Assembly: GCA_025144245.1 (NCBI GenBank)
Contig: JALXXC010000004.1
Span: 1-64,000 of the forward strand
DNA from: Corynebacterium sp. p3-SID1145
Lineage (GTDB): Bacteria > Actinomycetota > Actinomycetes > Mycobacteriales > Mycobacteriaceae
Reading direction: 5' to 3'
Length of the DNA stretch: 64,000 nt
Under the pieces are notes generated by a model. It saw nothing but the letters and a program-made list of their open reading frames with translations, made no database searches and was not told the DNA's origin. Positions within the stretch are counted from its first letter, which is position 1. Each line of letters starts with the position of its first letter. The translations under genes and the position numbers were made by a program. Positions 25,958 through 36,467 of this stretch are shown here, one piece after another.

Positions 25958-27433
25958 CTAGTCCTTCTTCTTTTTCTTCTCGAGGTCGTCCTCGTCGATA
26001 GCGCGGGTGTCGCCCGGAGCCTTGTTGTCCTCGGGCTGCTCCTTATCCACGCGGGTGGTACGCGGGACCTTCGTCGAGCCGAGCTTGCCAGCCTCCTCGT
26101 CGAGCTGGGTCTGGCCCTTGCGGCGGCCCATGGAACGCATGCGGTCGCGCACGGCGAGGTAGGCCTCGCGTGAGTCCAAAGTCTGGCTCTGCTGTGTGGC
26201 GATCTGGATGTCGTCCGCGGTGATCTCGCCGGTGCGCAGGGACACCATCTCAGCCCAGTAGCGCAGCCACACTGCCGCGACAGCGCAGACGGGCACGGCC
26301 AGGAACGCGCCGATGATGCCGAACAGGGTGCCGCCGACAGCCACACCCAACAGGACGATCGCCGCGTGCAGCCCCATTGAGCGGGACTGCAGGATCGGCT
26401 GCAAGACGTTGCCCTCGATCTGCTGGACCAGAATGACCAGGCCGAGCACTAGCAGGGCCTTGGTCAAGCCGCCGGAAACAAGGGCGATGATGACCGCGAG
26501 GGCGCCGGCTGTGAAGGCACCGATGATCGGGATGAAACCACCGAAGAAAGTGATCACGGCCAGCACGGGAGCCAGGGGAACGCCAAGAATGATCAGGCCG
26601 GCACCGATGAACACGGCATCCACGAGTGAGACAATCGCCTGCGTGCGGATGAATCCCGCGAGCGTGTTCCAGGAGCGCATGAGCACCTCAGTGAGGTGCC
26701 AGCCGACCTTCACACCGGTGTACTTGCGCAGCCACGGCAGGAAGCGGTCGCCGTCCTTCAGGAAGAAGAAGGACAAGACCAGCATCAGGGCGAGTGTCGT
26801 GCCAATGGAGGCCGCGGCGCCGATGCCCGTGACGACGCCCGAGGCAATGTTGTTGGCCTGGCCGCGGACGAATTCGCCCGCCTGGTTCACTGCCTGCTCG
26901 AGCTGGGTGGTGTCCACGTCGAAAGGCGCGGACGTCTGTAACCAGTGCAGGATTTGCTGGATGCCTTCTTCCGCCTGGTGGTAGAGCTCCACCGACTGGG
27001 TCTTGATGGTCGGGGCCATCGCGGCGAAGATGCCGCCGATGATGCCGAAGAAGCCGATCAGCACCAGGAACACTGCGAGGGTGGCAGGCACCTTGTGGTT
27101 GCGGAGCCAGCGGACCGGCGGCCACAGGACGGTGCAGAAGATTAGCGCCAGCAGCGTCGGCAGAACGCCGACCCAGATGCCGCCGATGAGCTTGACCAAA
27201 AACGCCGTCGCGATCACGATGACGATGAAGCGCAGAGCCCAGGCAGCTGCGGTACGCCCGTCGGCCGCGATGACGTTGCCGCGGTCGATGGACTCGCCGG
27301 AGAGCGATTGCGCCGCTTGCGCCGCGGTTGGTTCTGTCGCCGGGGCCTCCACCGAATCGAGGAGGGTGGTGGCGAAGTCTTCCGCCCCATCCGTCTGGCG
27401 GGCGTCTGGACGCTTTGAATTATGTTCAGTCAC
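25958..27433 (-). CDS. AI-2E family (PerM-like) transporter
   Basis: 491 aa membrane protein of the AI-2E/PerM family, whose members export autoinducer-2, ions or unknown solutes. Eight or so hydrophobic helices fall between residues 80 and 420. The family motif region IGAGLIILGVPLAPVLAVIT is followed by FFGGFIPIIGAF, and QQIEGNVLQPILQSRSMGL is characteristic. Both ends are long and hydrophilic; the C-terminal 80 residues are Lys/Glu-rich and end KKKKKD. The start is uncertain: GTG 27433 (VTEHNSK) is preferred, but no ribosome binding site is visible; an ATG at 27472 also exists. Confidence 0.83.
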   Translation of the reverse strand: MTEHNSKRPDARQTDGAEDFATTLLDSVEAPATEPTAAQAAQSLSGESIDRGNVIAADGRTAAAWALRFIVIVIATAFLVKLIGGIWVGVLPTLLALIFCTVLWPPVRWLRNHKVPATLAVFLVLIGFFGIIGGIFAAMAPTIKTQSVELYHQAEEGIQQILHWLQTSAPFDVDTTQLEQAVNQAGEFVRGQANNIASGVVTGIGAAASIGTTLALMLVLSFFFLKDGDRFLPWLRKYTGVKVGWHLTEVLMRSWNTLAGFIRTQAIVSLVDAVFIGAGLIILGVPLAPVLAVITFFGGFIPIIGAFTAGALAVIIALVSGGLTKALLVLGLVILVQQIEGNVLQPILQSRSMGLHAAIVLLGVAVGGTLFGIIGAFLAVPVCAVAAVWLRYWAEMVSLRTGEITADDIQIATQQSQTLDSREAYLAVRDRMRSMGRRKGQTQLDEEAGKLGSTKVPRTTRVDKEQPEDNKAPGDTRAIDEDDLEKKKKKD

Positions 27434-27633
27434 GAAGAAGCATTCTGCCAGATAGGCCGAGAAAAACAACATCTAGAAGCGTTAACGGCAGGCTGAGGTT
27501 ATGCCGGATTTGCGGAGGTGGACCCAAGGGGCCCACAACTTCATTAAATTTTCTGGTAAAATAATGAGCACCTACATAGTATTATGTGCAAAACCATGTG
27601 CCGGCTGGCCCCTCCCGGGGGGAAACCTCAGCT

Positions 27634-28452
27634 ATGTCACTCACCCGTAGCCTGCGCCGTGCCGCAGCAGCCACCACCCTCTCCGCCGCCGTGTGCGCCA
27701 GCGCGGCAGCCCCTGCCAATGCGTGGGAGAACACGTTCGACGAATCGGTCGGCAACGAAGGGCAGTGCACCCTGGAATTCACCGAGCAGGAGAGGGAGGA
27801 CATCAACGCCGCTTACGGCCTCATGTTCGGGACGATGGCGGACCTGTCTTACGAGCGTATCAACGACCTGAAGGACAGGAAGGTCTGGTGGGAATGGGCC
27901 AAAGAGACCGACCAGAAGGACTTGACGGCACCGGGCCCGCTCGGGCCCGTAACCAACGCGCAGGTGGCACTGTTCGCCGGCAAAGACAGCGGTACCTACA
28001 CCATGGCCGCCCGCTACCTCGAGCAGTCCCGTAAAGAGGTCGTGCCGTCGACTGAGCTCACGCTCACTCCGGCCGAGGCGGCGGATCTCAAGGGGGCCGG
28101 TGCGGTCAACACCGGCAGTCTCGTCGCGCCGGGTATTTGGGCCTTGATGCGGGGCAGTCTCTCGGTCGGCGATGTCACCACGATGGCCGGAGAGGCACTG
28201 AACAAGCTCGGCCCGCGCATTCAGCCGACGATCAAGAGCTACGAGAATGCGCTCACGGCCTGCGAGGAGCGTGAGAGCACCAAGGGCACGATCAAGCAGG
28301 GCTCGAGTTTGGATACCGACCAGTTCGCCGGTCTCGTCGCGGGCGGTGTGCTGGGCGGTCTGGCACTCCTCGGCCTCATCGCTGTTGCGGCCGGTCCACT
28401 GGTGAACGACTTCTTCACCAATTTCTGGAGGAACGCCGGCGTGCTGCGTTAG
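27634..28452 (+). CDS. Secreted protein with C-terminal membrane segment, unknown function
   Basis: 272 aa, not recognised. The N-terminus is a Sec signal peptide (RRAAAATTLSAAVCASAAA) with cleavage likely after APANA. The mature part is helical, charged and carries two Cys (GQCTLEF, LTACEER) that could form a disulfide. A hydrophobic segment near residues 230-255 (LVAGGVLGGLALLGLIAVAA) would anchor it. Proteins with this layout are common in Corynebacterium. The start follows a GGGGGGAAAC site; an upstream in-frame ATG at 27586 would hide the signal peptide behind a Pro/Gly stretch. Confidence 0.7.
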   Translation: MSLTRSLRRAAAATTLSAAVCASAAAPANAWENTFDESVGNEGQCTLEFTEQEREDINAAYGLMFGTMADLSYERINDLKDRKVWWEWAKETDQKDLTAPGPLGPVTNAQVALFAGKDSGTYTMAARYLEQSRKEVVPSTELTLTPAEAADLKGAGAVNTGSLVAPGIWALMRGSLSVGDVTTMAGEALNKLGPRIQPTIKSYENALTACEERESTKGTIKQGSSLDTDQFAGLVAGGVLGGLALLGLIAVAAGPLVNDFFTNFWRNAGVLR

Positions 28453-28513
28453 CGTCGGCGGACGCCGAAAAGTACGCCCTGAGCACTAGAAACAAAGAAA
28501 GTTGAGTGAACCT

Positions 28514-28539
28514 GGAACAACTTTATGCAACTGCGAGTT
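28514..28539 (+). promoter_or_regulatory. SigH-type promoter of dnaK
   Basis: GGAAC - 18 bp - GTTGTA fits the corynebacterial and mycobacterial SigH promoter pattern (GGAA, about 18 bp, GTT). It lies 158 bp before the dnaK start, immediately upstream of an HspR-type operator. Confidence 0.6.
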
Positions 28540-28546
28540 GTAGGGA

Positions 28547-28565
28547 TTGAGTGAGTCAAGCTCAA
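28547..28565. promoter_or_regulatory. HAIR-like HspR operator upstream of dnaK (site 1)
   Basis: TTGAGT-N7-GCTCAA matches 11 of 12 inner bases of the HspR inverted repeat CTTGAGT-N7-ACTCAAG. It sits at the predicted start region of the SigH-type promoter, suited to repression. HspR is encoded at the end of this cluster. Confidence 0.65.
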
Positions 28566-28612
28566 CTCTGTGACAGTGTGTCGCCTCCCGGTGGTACAGT
28601 GGCAGCCGGAAG

Positions 28613-28631
28613 TTGAGCGGAAGGCAGTCAA
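28613..28631. promoter_or_regulatory. HAIR-like half-conserved site upstream of dnaK (site 2)
   Basis: TTGAGC-N7-AGTCAA matches 10 of 12 inner HAIR bases. It lies just downstream of a vegetative -10 like TACAGT (28595), so it could repress that second promoter. Confidence 0.4.
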
Positions 28632-28696
28632 CCTGCTGAACGGACTCGACTCGGTAACACGAAATAAACCGAATTTTTCAGGAGGACATGAACACT

Positions 28697-30550
<1,854 letters not shown>

Positions 30551-30562
30551 GGAGCTGCCACC

Positions 30563-31243
30563 ATGACCAACCCGAACGAGCAGATGCCCGATAACCCGGG
30601 CGCGCCCGAGTCGACGGACGAGGAATACGTCAGCCCCGACCAGTCCGAAACCCTGGCCCAGGAGGCCGCGGAGTCGGAGGCGTTGGCCAAGGACGACGTG
30701 GACCCGCTGTCGGACTCCGAGGTGCTCGACGCTGAGCTCGCGGACGCGTTGGACGACGCGGAGCGCGAGGTCAACCCGGACGCCGACGGTGACGGGGCGG
30801 TCTCCGACGTGGAACTCCAGCTCGCCGAGCGCACCGAGGACCTCCAGCGGGTGTCCGCTGAGTACGCGAACTACCGCCGCCGCACGGAGCGCGAGCGCTC
30901 CCAGATCGCCAACGATGCGAAAGCAAAGGTGATCACGGAGCTGCTCCCGCTTATCGACGACTTGGAGCTCGCCCGCCAGCACGGCGATCTCGCCGAGGGC
31001 CCGTTGAAGGCATTTTCGGACAACCTGCAGGCAATCCTGCAACGCCAGAAAACGGAAGCCTTCGGTGCGGAGGGCGATGCCTTCGATCCGGAGATCCACG
31101 AGGCGGTGCAAGACCTGTCACAGGGCGACACCAAGGTTATCGGCACGGTCCTGCGCAAGGGCTACCGCGTCGGCGACCGTTTGGTCCGCAACGCGATGGT
31201 GATCATCGCGGACCCGGACGACAACGCCGAATCCGCTGAATAG
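30563..31243 (+). CDS. grpE: Nucleotide exchange factor GrpE
   Basis: 226 aa cochaperone that releases ADP from DnaK. The first 95 residues are acidic and disordered. A long coiled coil with [15 protein letters not shown] follows near residue 95, and the beta domain signature [19 protein letters not shown] ends the protein. It lies 12 bp after dnaK and is surely cotranscribed. One copy of the 11-mer motif is inside it at 30949 (encoding LID). A terminator-like hairpin follows before dnaJ. Confidence 0.95.
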   Translation: MTNPNEQMPDNPGAPESTDEEYVSPDQSETLAQEAAESEALAKDDVDPLSDSEVLDAELADALDDAEREVNPDADGDGAVSDVELQLAERTEDLQRVSAEYANYRRRTERERSQIANDAKAKVITELLPLIDDLELARQHGDLAEGPLKAFSDNLQAILQRQKTEAFGAEGDAFDPEIHEAVQDLSQGDTKVIGTVLRKGYRVGDRLVRNAMVIIADPDDNAESAE

Positions 31244-31292
31244 TGTTGAGCGGCACTAAGTAGCGCCCAGTAGCACTCAGCGAAGCTCAGCT

Positions 31293-31349
31293 GCGGCCGG
31301 GGAGGGAAGCAAGACCATGCACGTCGACGTTCCTCCTCGGCCGCTTTTT
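31293..31349 (+). terminator. Terminator between grpE and dnaJ
   Basis: GCGGCCGGGGAGGGA (31293-31307) pairs with TCCTCCTCGGCCGC (31331-31344) and is followed by TTTTT. It should end or attenuate the dnaK-grpE transcript, giving dnaJ-hspR its own level of expression. Confidence 0.7.
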
Positions 31350-31401
31350 AGATACAACACCACCACAAACGATATTTAGAACCGCGAATTACCCAGTGCA
31401 C

Positions 31402-31431
31402 GAACTAGAACTCGAACTAGAACTTGAACTG
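31402..31431 (+). repeat. Five tandem GAACTN hexamers upstream of dnaJ
   Basis: GAACTA, GAACTC, GAACTA, GAACTT, GAACTG follow each other without gaps, ending 27 bp before the dnaJ start codon. They lie in the leader between the terminator and the AGGAGG site. Confidence 0.8.
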
Positions 31432-31458
31432 GAATAGGGCAGAAGGGAGGAGGCGCAC

Positions 31459-32673
31459 ATGGCCATGCAGCAGGAATGGGCGAATAAGGATTATTACGGG
31501 GACTTGGGGCTGTCGTCGTCGGCAAGCGCTGCCGAGGTCAAGAAGTCGTACCGCAAGCTGGCGCGCGAGAACCACCCCGATTCTCACCCGGGCGATAAAC
31601 AGGCCGAGGAGCGCTTCAAGCGCGTCGCCGAGGCGTACGACGTGCTCGGTGACGAGGCGAAGCGCAAAGAATACGACGAATTCAAGTCGATGATGAACTC
31701 CGGAGGCTTCATGCGCTTCGGAGGGAAAGGAGGTTCCGGGTTTCCGGGCGGGTTTCGCACGACGACGACCACGTCGGACTTCGGGGCCGGAGGATTCGAC
31801 GACTTCGGGTTTGGACAAGGCGGAGGATTTTCTTCGGAAGGCGGTCTTGGTGACATCTTCGGTGGCCTCTTTAACCGCGGCGGCGGCACTGGCAGGAGTG
31901 CTCGGCCGACGCGGGGGGCCGACGTCGAAACGCAAATAACGCTCGACTTCCGCGAAGCCGTCAAGGGCACGACAATCCCCATTGAACTGACTGGTGAGGC
32001 CCCGTGTACCGATTGCCACGGTTCAGGCTCGGCGACGGGGAAAACCACGACGTGCCCGGACTGCGGCGGCACAGGCTTCGTCAGCGAGCAGAAGGGCGCG
32101 TTCGGGATGTCCCGGCCGTGCACACGCTGCGGGGGCACAGGCCAGATCATTGAGAACCCGTGCCAGACCTGCTCCGGATCCGGAACGGTGCGCCGCACCC
32201 GGTCGATCACCGTGCGGATTCCCGCCGGCGTGATCGACGGGCAGAAGGTGCGCCTGGCCGGGCAGGGCGAAGCTGGCCCGAACGGGACGCCCGCGGGCGA
32301 CCTGTTCGTCAACGTGACTGTCCGGCCGGACAAGGTGTTCACCCGCAACGGCGACGATCTCGCCGTGACAGTCCCGGTGAGCTTCACGGAGCTGGCTCTT
32401 GGGGGCGCGGTGACGGTGCCGACCCTGGATAGCCCGGTGAAGGTCAAGGTTCCGGCTGGCACCCCGAGCGGCCGCACCCTGCGCGTGAAGGGGCGCGGTG
32501 TCCCGCGCAAGTCCGGCACCGCGGGCGATTTGATGGTCACCGTCGAGGTGACGGTGCCGAAAAACCTGGATGCGGCAGCGACCAGTGCGCTGCGCGCGTA
32601 CGCTCAGGCGGAGAAGGATTCCGGCTTCAACCCGCGCGCCGGTTGGGCCGGAGCCCCATCCGGAAATAGTTAG
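31459..32673 (+). CDS. dnaJ: Chaperone protein DnaJ
   Basis: 404 aa DnaK cochaperone that stimulates ATP hydrolysis and delivers substrates. The J domain is at residues 8-75 with the essential HPD in [12 protein letters not shown] long Gly/Phe-rich linker follows (about 80-150). Four zinc motifs come next: [24 protein letters not shown] and CQTCSGSG, then the two barrel domains. The start has AGGAGG 5 nt upstream; an ATG two codons later is possible. This DnaJ1-type gene sits between grpE and hspR, as is usual in actinobacteria. Confidence 0.96.
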   Translation: MAMQQEWANKDYYGDLGLSSSASAAEVKKSYRKLARENHPDSHPGDKQAEERFKRVAEAYDVLGDEAKRKEYDEFKSMMNSGGFMRFGGKGGSGFPGGFRTTTTTSDFGAGGFDDFGFGQGGGFSSEGGLGDIFGGLFNRGGGTGRSARPTRGADVETQITLDFREAVKGTTIPIELTGEAPCTDCHGSGSATGKTTTCPDCGGTGFVSEQKGAFGMSRPCTRCGGTGQIIENPCQTCSGSGTVRRTRSITVRIPAGVIDGQKVRLAGQGEAGPNGTPAGDLFVNVTVRPDKVFTRNGDDLAVTVPVSFTELALGGAVTVPTLDSPVKVKVPAGTPSGRTLRVKGRGVPRKSGTAGDLMVTVEVTVPKNLDAAATSALRAYAQAEKDSGFNPRAGWAGAPSGNS

Positions 32674-32690
32674 GGGAGGTGAGCCAGAAA

Positions 32691-33146
32691 ATGAATAAGA
32701 AAGACGACGCAGCCAACACCGCAGAGACTGTGGATGCAACAAGCAATGTCGAAGCTGTCGGCGAATACTACGTCATCTCCGTCGCCGCCGAGCTCACCGG
32801 CATGCACGCCCAGACCCTGCGCACATACGACCGCATGGGCCTGGTCACTCCGATGCGCACCTCCGGCGGCGGACGCCGCTATTCGCAGCGCGACATCTCC
32901 CGCCTGCGCACGATCCAGCGCCTGTCGCAGGAAGAAGGCGTGAACCTAGCCGGAATCAAGACGATCATCGAATTGAGCGAGCGGATCGATTCCCTGGAGG
33001 GCGAGTTGGCTGCCGAGCGGAAACGCAGCACAGAGCTGGCACAGTGCTTGAGCAACTCACAGAACCGGAACCGGCGCGGCGGGGAGCTCGTTCACGTGCC
33101 GCGTTCCACGGCGGTGGTGACGTGGCGCCGGCACCGAGGGGAGTGA
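32691..33146 (+). CDS. hspR: HspR, MerR family heat-shock repressor
   Basis: 151 aa MerR-type repressor of heat-shock genes, which binds HAIR inverted repeats and in other actinobacteria uses DnaK as corepressor. The DNA-binding domain is YYVISVAAELTGMHAQTLRT then RMGLVTPMRTSGGGRRYSQR, near residues 25-70; a coiled coil follows (RIDSLEGELAAERKRS). The start is taken at ATG 32691 because GGAGGTGA, fully complementary to the 16S tail, lies 8 nt before it; the GTG at 32679 overlaps that site. The nearby HAIR-like sites before dnaK and clpB are its expected targets. Confidence 0.93.
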   Translation: MNKKDDAANTAETVDATSNVEAVGEYYVISVAAELTGMHAQTLRTYDRMGLVTPMRTSGGGRRYSQRDISRLRTIQRLSQEEGVNLAGIKTIIELSERIDSLEGELAAERKRSTELAQCLSNSQNRNRRGGELVHVPRSTAVVTWRRHRGE

Positions 33147-33286
33147 GCGCTGGGCACCTGTGAATGTCGCTCTACCTGTTGCAGGGTTTCTGGAAGCAGG
33201 TTTTAATTTTCGGTGGAAGTCACTGGCACGTACTTGCTCGCCACCTTTCGTTTCCTCTAGCTGTCAAACTTTGAAAGCCACAACAG

Positions 33287-35245
33287 ATGAAACTTCGTTC
33301 TTGTGCCCTGGCGACCTGTGCTGCAGCTGTCGCCACCTCTTTGTTCCCGGCAGTGGCTGAGGCCGCTACGACCACCCCGATTGAACACGTTGTGGTCATC
33401 TACTCGGAGAACATCTCCTTCGACCACTACTTTGCTACCTACCCGAACGCCCTCAACGTCGAGGGCGAGAAGCTGCAGGGCAGCGACAAGCAGGCCCCGA
33501 AGTTCGAAGCCAAACCGGACACCCCGAAGGCCACCAACCTGGAAAACGCTAACCTGCTCGGGGACGCGAACCCGAACACCGTGAAGCCGTTCCGCCTCAC
33601 CCCGGAGCAGGCGGTGACCGTTGACCAGAATCACCACTACGACGCTGAGCAGGAAGCGTACAACGGCGGCAAGATGAACAAGTTCGCCGAGACGGTGTCC
33701 AGTGACGTGGATAAGAAGAACAACGGCTACTACGCAACGCCTGGTCTGACCATGGGCTACTACGACGGCAACACGGTCACCGGGATGTGGAACTACGCGC
33801 AGAACTTCTCGCTGAATGACAACAGCTACTCCACCATCTTCGGCCCCTCGACGCCGGGCGCGTTGAACCTGATTTCGGGCACGGTTGCTGGCAGCACGTC
33901 CCACGATCCGGCGACAGGCGAGCAGAAGACCATCACCCCGGGCGAGAACCACGCGCTCGCCGGCGTGTCCGAAGACGGCAAGACAGCAACGGTTGTCGGC
34001 GACCCGGACCCGCTTTACGACGACTGCTCCAACGACTCCTCCTCCTCGACCGACGAGGTCTCTGTTCTACATTCGAGGAACATTGGCGACCAGCTCAACG
34101 AGAAGGATGTGACCTGGGGTTGGTTCCAGGGCGGATTCCGCCCGACCGAGGAGGCGACCTCCGATTCGCGCGCACGCTGCGGTTCCTCCCACACCACGCT
34201 GACCGGTCAGAACCAGACGGACTACAACCCACACCACCAGCCGTTCCAGTACTACGCGTCGACGGCGAACCCGCACCACCTGCCGCCGTCAAGCCCCGAC
34301 ATGATCGGTAAGACCGACCAGGCGAACCATCAGTACGATCTCGAGGACTTCGACACCGCGATCGAGAAGGGCAACCTCCCGGCTGTCTCCTTCCTCAAGG
34401 CGTCGAACTACCAGGACGGCCACGCCGCATACTCCAACCCGCTCGATGAGCAGACTTTCATCACCCACTACGTCAATGAGCTGCAGAACTCCGACGCATG
34501 GGACAAGACCGCGGTGATTGTCGCGTATGACGACTCTGACGGTTGGTACGACCACAAGGCTCCGGAGATCCTCAACGGTTCGAACGACGAGCACTTCGAC
34601 AAAGAGATCTGCACCGAGGCTGCCAAGAAGGTTGGCATCGCCGACGACCAGCACGGCCAATGTGGCCCTGGTACCCGCCAGCCGCTGCTGGTGATCTCCC
34701 CGTACTCCATGGTCAACCACCTTGACTCCACGTACACGGAGCAGACCTCGATTACCAAGTTCATTCAGGACAACTGGGAACTCGGCCGTCTCGGCGGCAT
34801 CGCCTTCGACGAGCGTGCCGGCGAGCTGAACAACATGTTTGACTTCAACGGCGAGAAGGCGCCGAAGCTCTTCCTGAACGAGACTGACGGCACCGTCGCG
34901 AACGACTATGCGTCCGTCGAGCGTGTGGATAATTCTTCCCGCGAGTCCACGAACCTCAAGGATGTCGCCGAGGGCATGAACGACCCGAAGGCCACCGAGG
35001 ACGGCGTGCCGGAGTACACCATGCTCACGCAGGAGAACTCCAAGAACGCCAAGGACTCAGTGCAGAACGAGAAGGACGGTGCCGAGGCCGGTGATTCCGA
35101 GCAGCAGGACGCGGAGGAAGGCTCGAACGTGGGTAAGACGATCATCTGGATCGTCCTGGCCGCAATCTTGCTGGGAATCATCATTTGGTTGATCTCGCGC
35201 AACCGCAAGACCGGCACCTCGAGCACGAAGGCGCCACGCGCCTAA
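33287..35245 (+). CDS. Secreted, membrane-anchored phosphoesterase (PF04185-type phospholipase C/acid phosphatase)
   Basis: 652 aa extracellular phosphoesterase. A Sec signal peptide (residues 1-26, ending VAEA) is followed by IEHVVVIYSENISFDHYF, the metal-site opening of the phospholipase C/AcpA family. Further motifs are FGPSTPGALNLISG, KASNYQDGHA and YDDSDGWYDHKAP. The C-terminus holds a charged linker, one membrane helix (TIIWIVLAAILLGIIIWLIS) and a short basic tail, so the enzyme is tethered outside the membrane. Phosphatase and phospholipase activity cannot be separated by sequence. It is 31 bp upstream of efeO and may be cotranscribed with it. Confidence 0.82.
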   Translation: MKLRSCALATCAAAVATSLFPAVAEAATTTPIEHVVVIYSENISFDHYFATYPNALNVEGEKLQGSDKQAPKFEAKPDTPKATNLENANLLGDANPNTVKPFRLTPEQAVTVDQNHHYDAEQEAYNGGKMNKFAETVSSDVDKKNNGYYATPGLTMGYYDGNTVTGMWNYAQNFSLNDNSYSTIFGPSTPGALNLISGTVAGSTSHDPATGEQKTITPGENHALAGVSEDGKTATVVGDPDPLYDDCSNDSSSSTDEVSVLHSRNIGDQLNEKDVTWGWFQGGFRPTEEATSDSRARCGSSHTTLTGQNQTDYNPHHQPFQYYASTANPHHLPPSSPDMIGKTDQANHQYDLEDFDTAIEKGNLPAVSFLKASNYQDGHAAYSNPLDEQTFITHYVNELQNSDAWDKTAVIVAYDDSDGWYDHKAPEILNGSNDEHFDKEICTEAAKKVGIADDQHGQCGPGTRQPLLVISPYSMVNHLDSTYTEQTSITKFIQDNWELGRLGGIAFDERAGELNNMFDFNGEKAPKLFLNETDGTVANDYASVERVDNSSRESTNLKDVAEGMNDPKATEDGVPEYTMLTQENSKNAKDSVQNEKDGAEAGDSEQQDAEEGSNVGKTIIWIVLAAILLGIIIWLISRNRKTGTSSTKAPRA

Positions 35246-35276
35246 ACGCGCATCAAGCAGCGCAGGCAACTAAAGG

Positions 35277-36467
35277 ATGAAGATAGCCCGGATCACCTCA
35301 GCAGTTCTCGCGGCCGCCGTTCTCGGCCCGTTCGCCGTGGCGTGCGGGTCCCCCGACACGGAGACACCGCTCGCCACTGAGTCGACGGACAGTGCGTCAC
35401 GCGGCACCGCGTCCGCGGCTCCTGCGGAAACAGCAGCTGAGGGATCCGGGCTGACCCTTGACATCCGCAGCACGCACGCGTGCCCGCAGCCGGGCGACAT
35501 TTTGGATCCGGCGGGTCAGGCGGACTGGATGATCAACAACACCTCCGGTTCCGCGCTGACCATGTACGTCGCCGACGACGAGGGCTACGCGTACCAGGTT
35601 CTCGAGCGCATCGGCACCCCCGCCAAGCGTGATTGGCAGCCCAAACTCCAGGACGGGACGTACCACTTAGCCTGCGTCTTCCATAACAGTCCGACGATCA
35701 ACTCGAAGAATTTCCGCGTCACCGGTTCGGACATCAATGACACCCCCAAGATGGCCCCCATCACCGACCGGGAGATCTCCGAGGTCTCGGTCACTCAGGC
35801 AGCGTCCCAAAAGAAGAGGTTGCCGGAGCTCGCGGATGCCGCGCACGCGCTTGTCGACGCAACACGATCCTCCGACCGCGCCACCGCACAGCGCGCATAT
35901 CTCGACTACCTGGAGCTCTACCGCTCCTTCGACGACTCCAACGACGAATGGCCGGGGCCGGAATTGGACGGCTACGCCGACGTGGAAAAGCTGCTCTACT
36001 CGGATCAGGATGTCTCTGCAGCGACTAAGCCAGCAGCAGACCTCGCTAAAGCTGTCGACGGAACAGTGAAGGTGCTGGATTCGTCCCACTTCGCCATCGC
36101 CACGCCGGAATACGGTCTGCGGACCCACGAGGTGATGGAGGAATTCGAGCGCTTTGACATGCGCGGCGAAAGAGATTTTGGTGCCCACGCACTACCTGTG
36201 GCTCTGCGGGGCGACGTGGCATCGACCAGGATGTCCCTCGATCCGCTCAAAGACCTTGTCGAGGACCGCGGGCTCGACACCGCGCCGATCTACGAGCAGC
36301 TCGACGAGCTTGACGCACTGGCCGACGAATTCGACGCGAAATACGACATCGCCTACGCCGATTGGGAGCAGGAAGACCGCCTGCGGCTGCAAGCCGCGGT
36401 GGGCAACGTCAACGAGCTGCTTGCTCCCGTCGCCACAATGACAGTGATTCGGAGGATGGACGAGTGA
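35277..36467 (+). CDS. efeO: EfeO-like iron-uptake lipoprotein
   Basis: 396 aa surface protein with a lipoprotein signal peptide (VLGPFAVACGS, lipobox Cys near residue 23). An N-terminal cupredoxin-like domain (about 55-150) is followed by an imelysin/M75-like helical domain (about 175-396) with the metal motif RTHEVMEEFERFD near 280. EfeO with EfeB and the permease EfeU take up ferrous iron or haem iron in other bacteria. No EfeU gene is adjacent here. AAAGG lies just before the start. It overlaps efeB by 4 bp. Confidence 0.85.
   Translation: MKIARITSAVLAAAVLGPFAVACGSPDTETPLATESTDSASRGTASAAPAETAAEGSGLTLDIRSTHACPQPGDILDPAGQADWMINNTSGSALTMYVADDEGYAYQVLERIGTPAKRDWQPKLQDGTYHLACVFHNSPTINSKNFRVTGSDINDTPKMAPITDREISEVSVTQAASQKKRLPELADAAHALVDATRSSDRATAQRAYLDYLELYRSFDDSNDEWPGPELDGYADVEKLLYSDQDVSAATKPAADLAKAVDGTVKVLDSSHFAIATPEYGLRTHEVMEEFERFDMRGERDFGAHALPVALRGDVASTRMSLDPLKDLVEDRGLDTAPIYEQLDELDALADEFDAKYDIAYADWEQEDRLRLQAAVGNVNELLAPVATMTVIRRMDE

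Noticed and set aside
33157..33185. PhoR direct repeats (ACCTGT twice) before the phosphoesterase
   Set aside because: Two ACCTGT copies about 18 bp apart, too loose to call without a reliable consensus.
33147..33286. DtxR (iron) box before the phosphoesterase-efeO-efeB genes
   Set aside because: AT-rich GGTTTTAATTTTCGG-like sequence is present but does not match the DtxR palindrome well enough.
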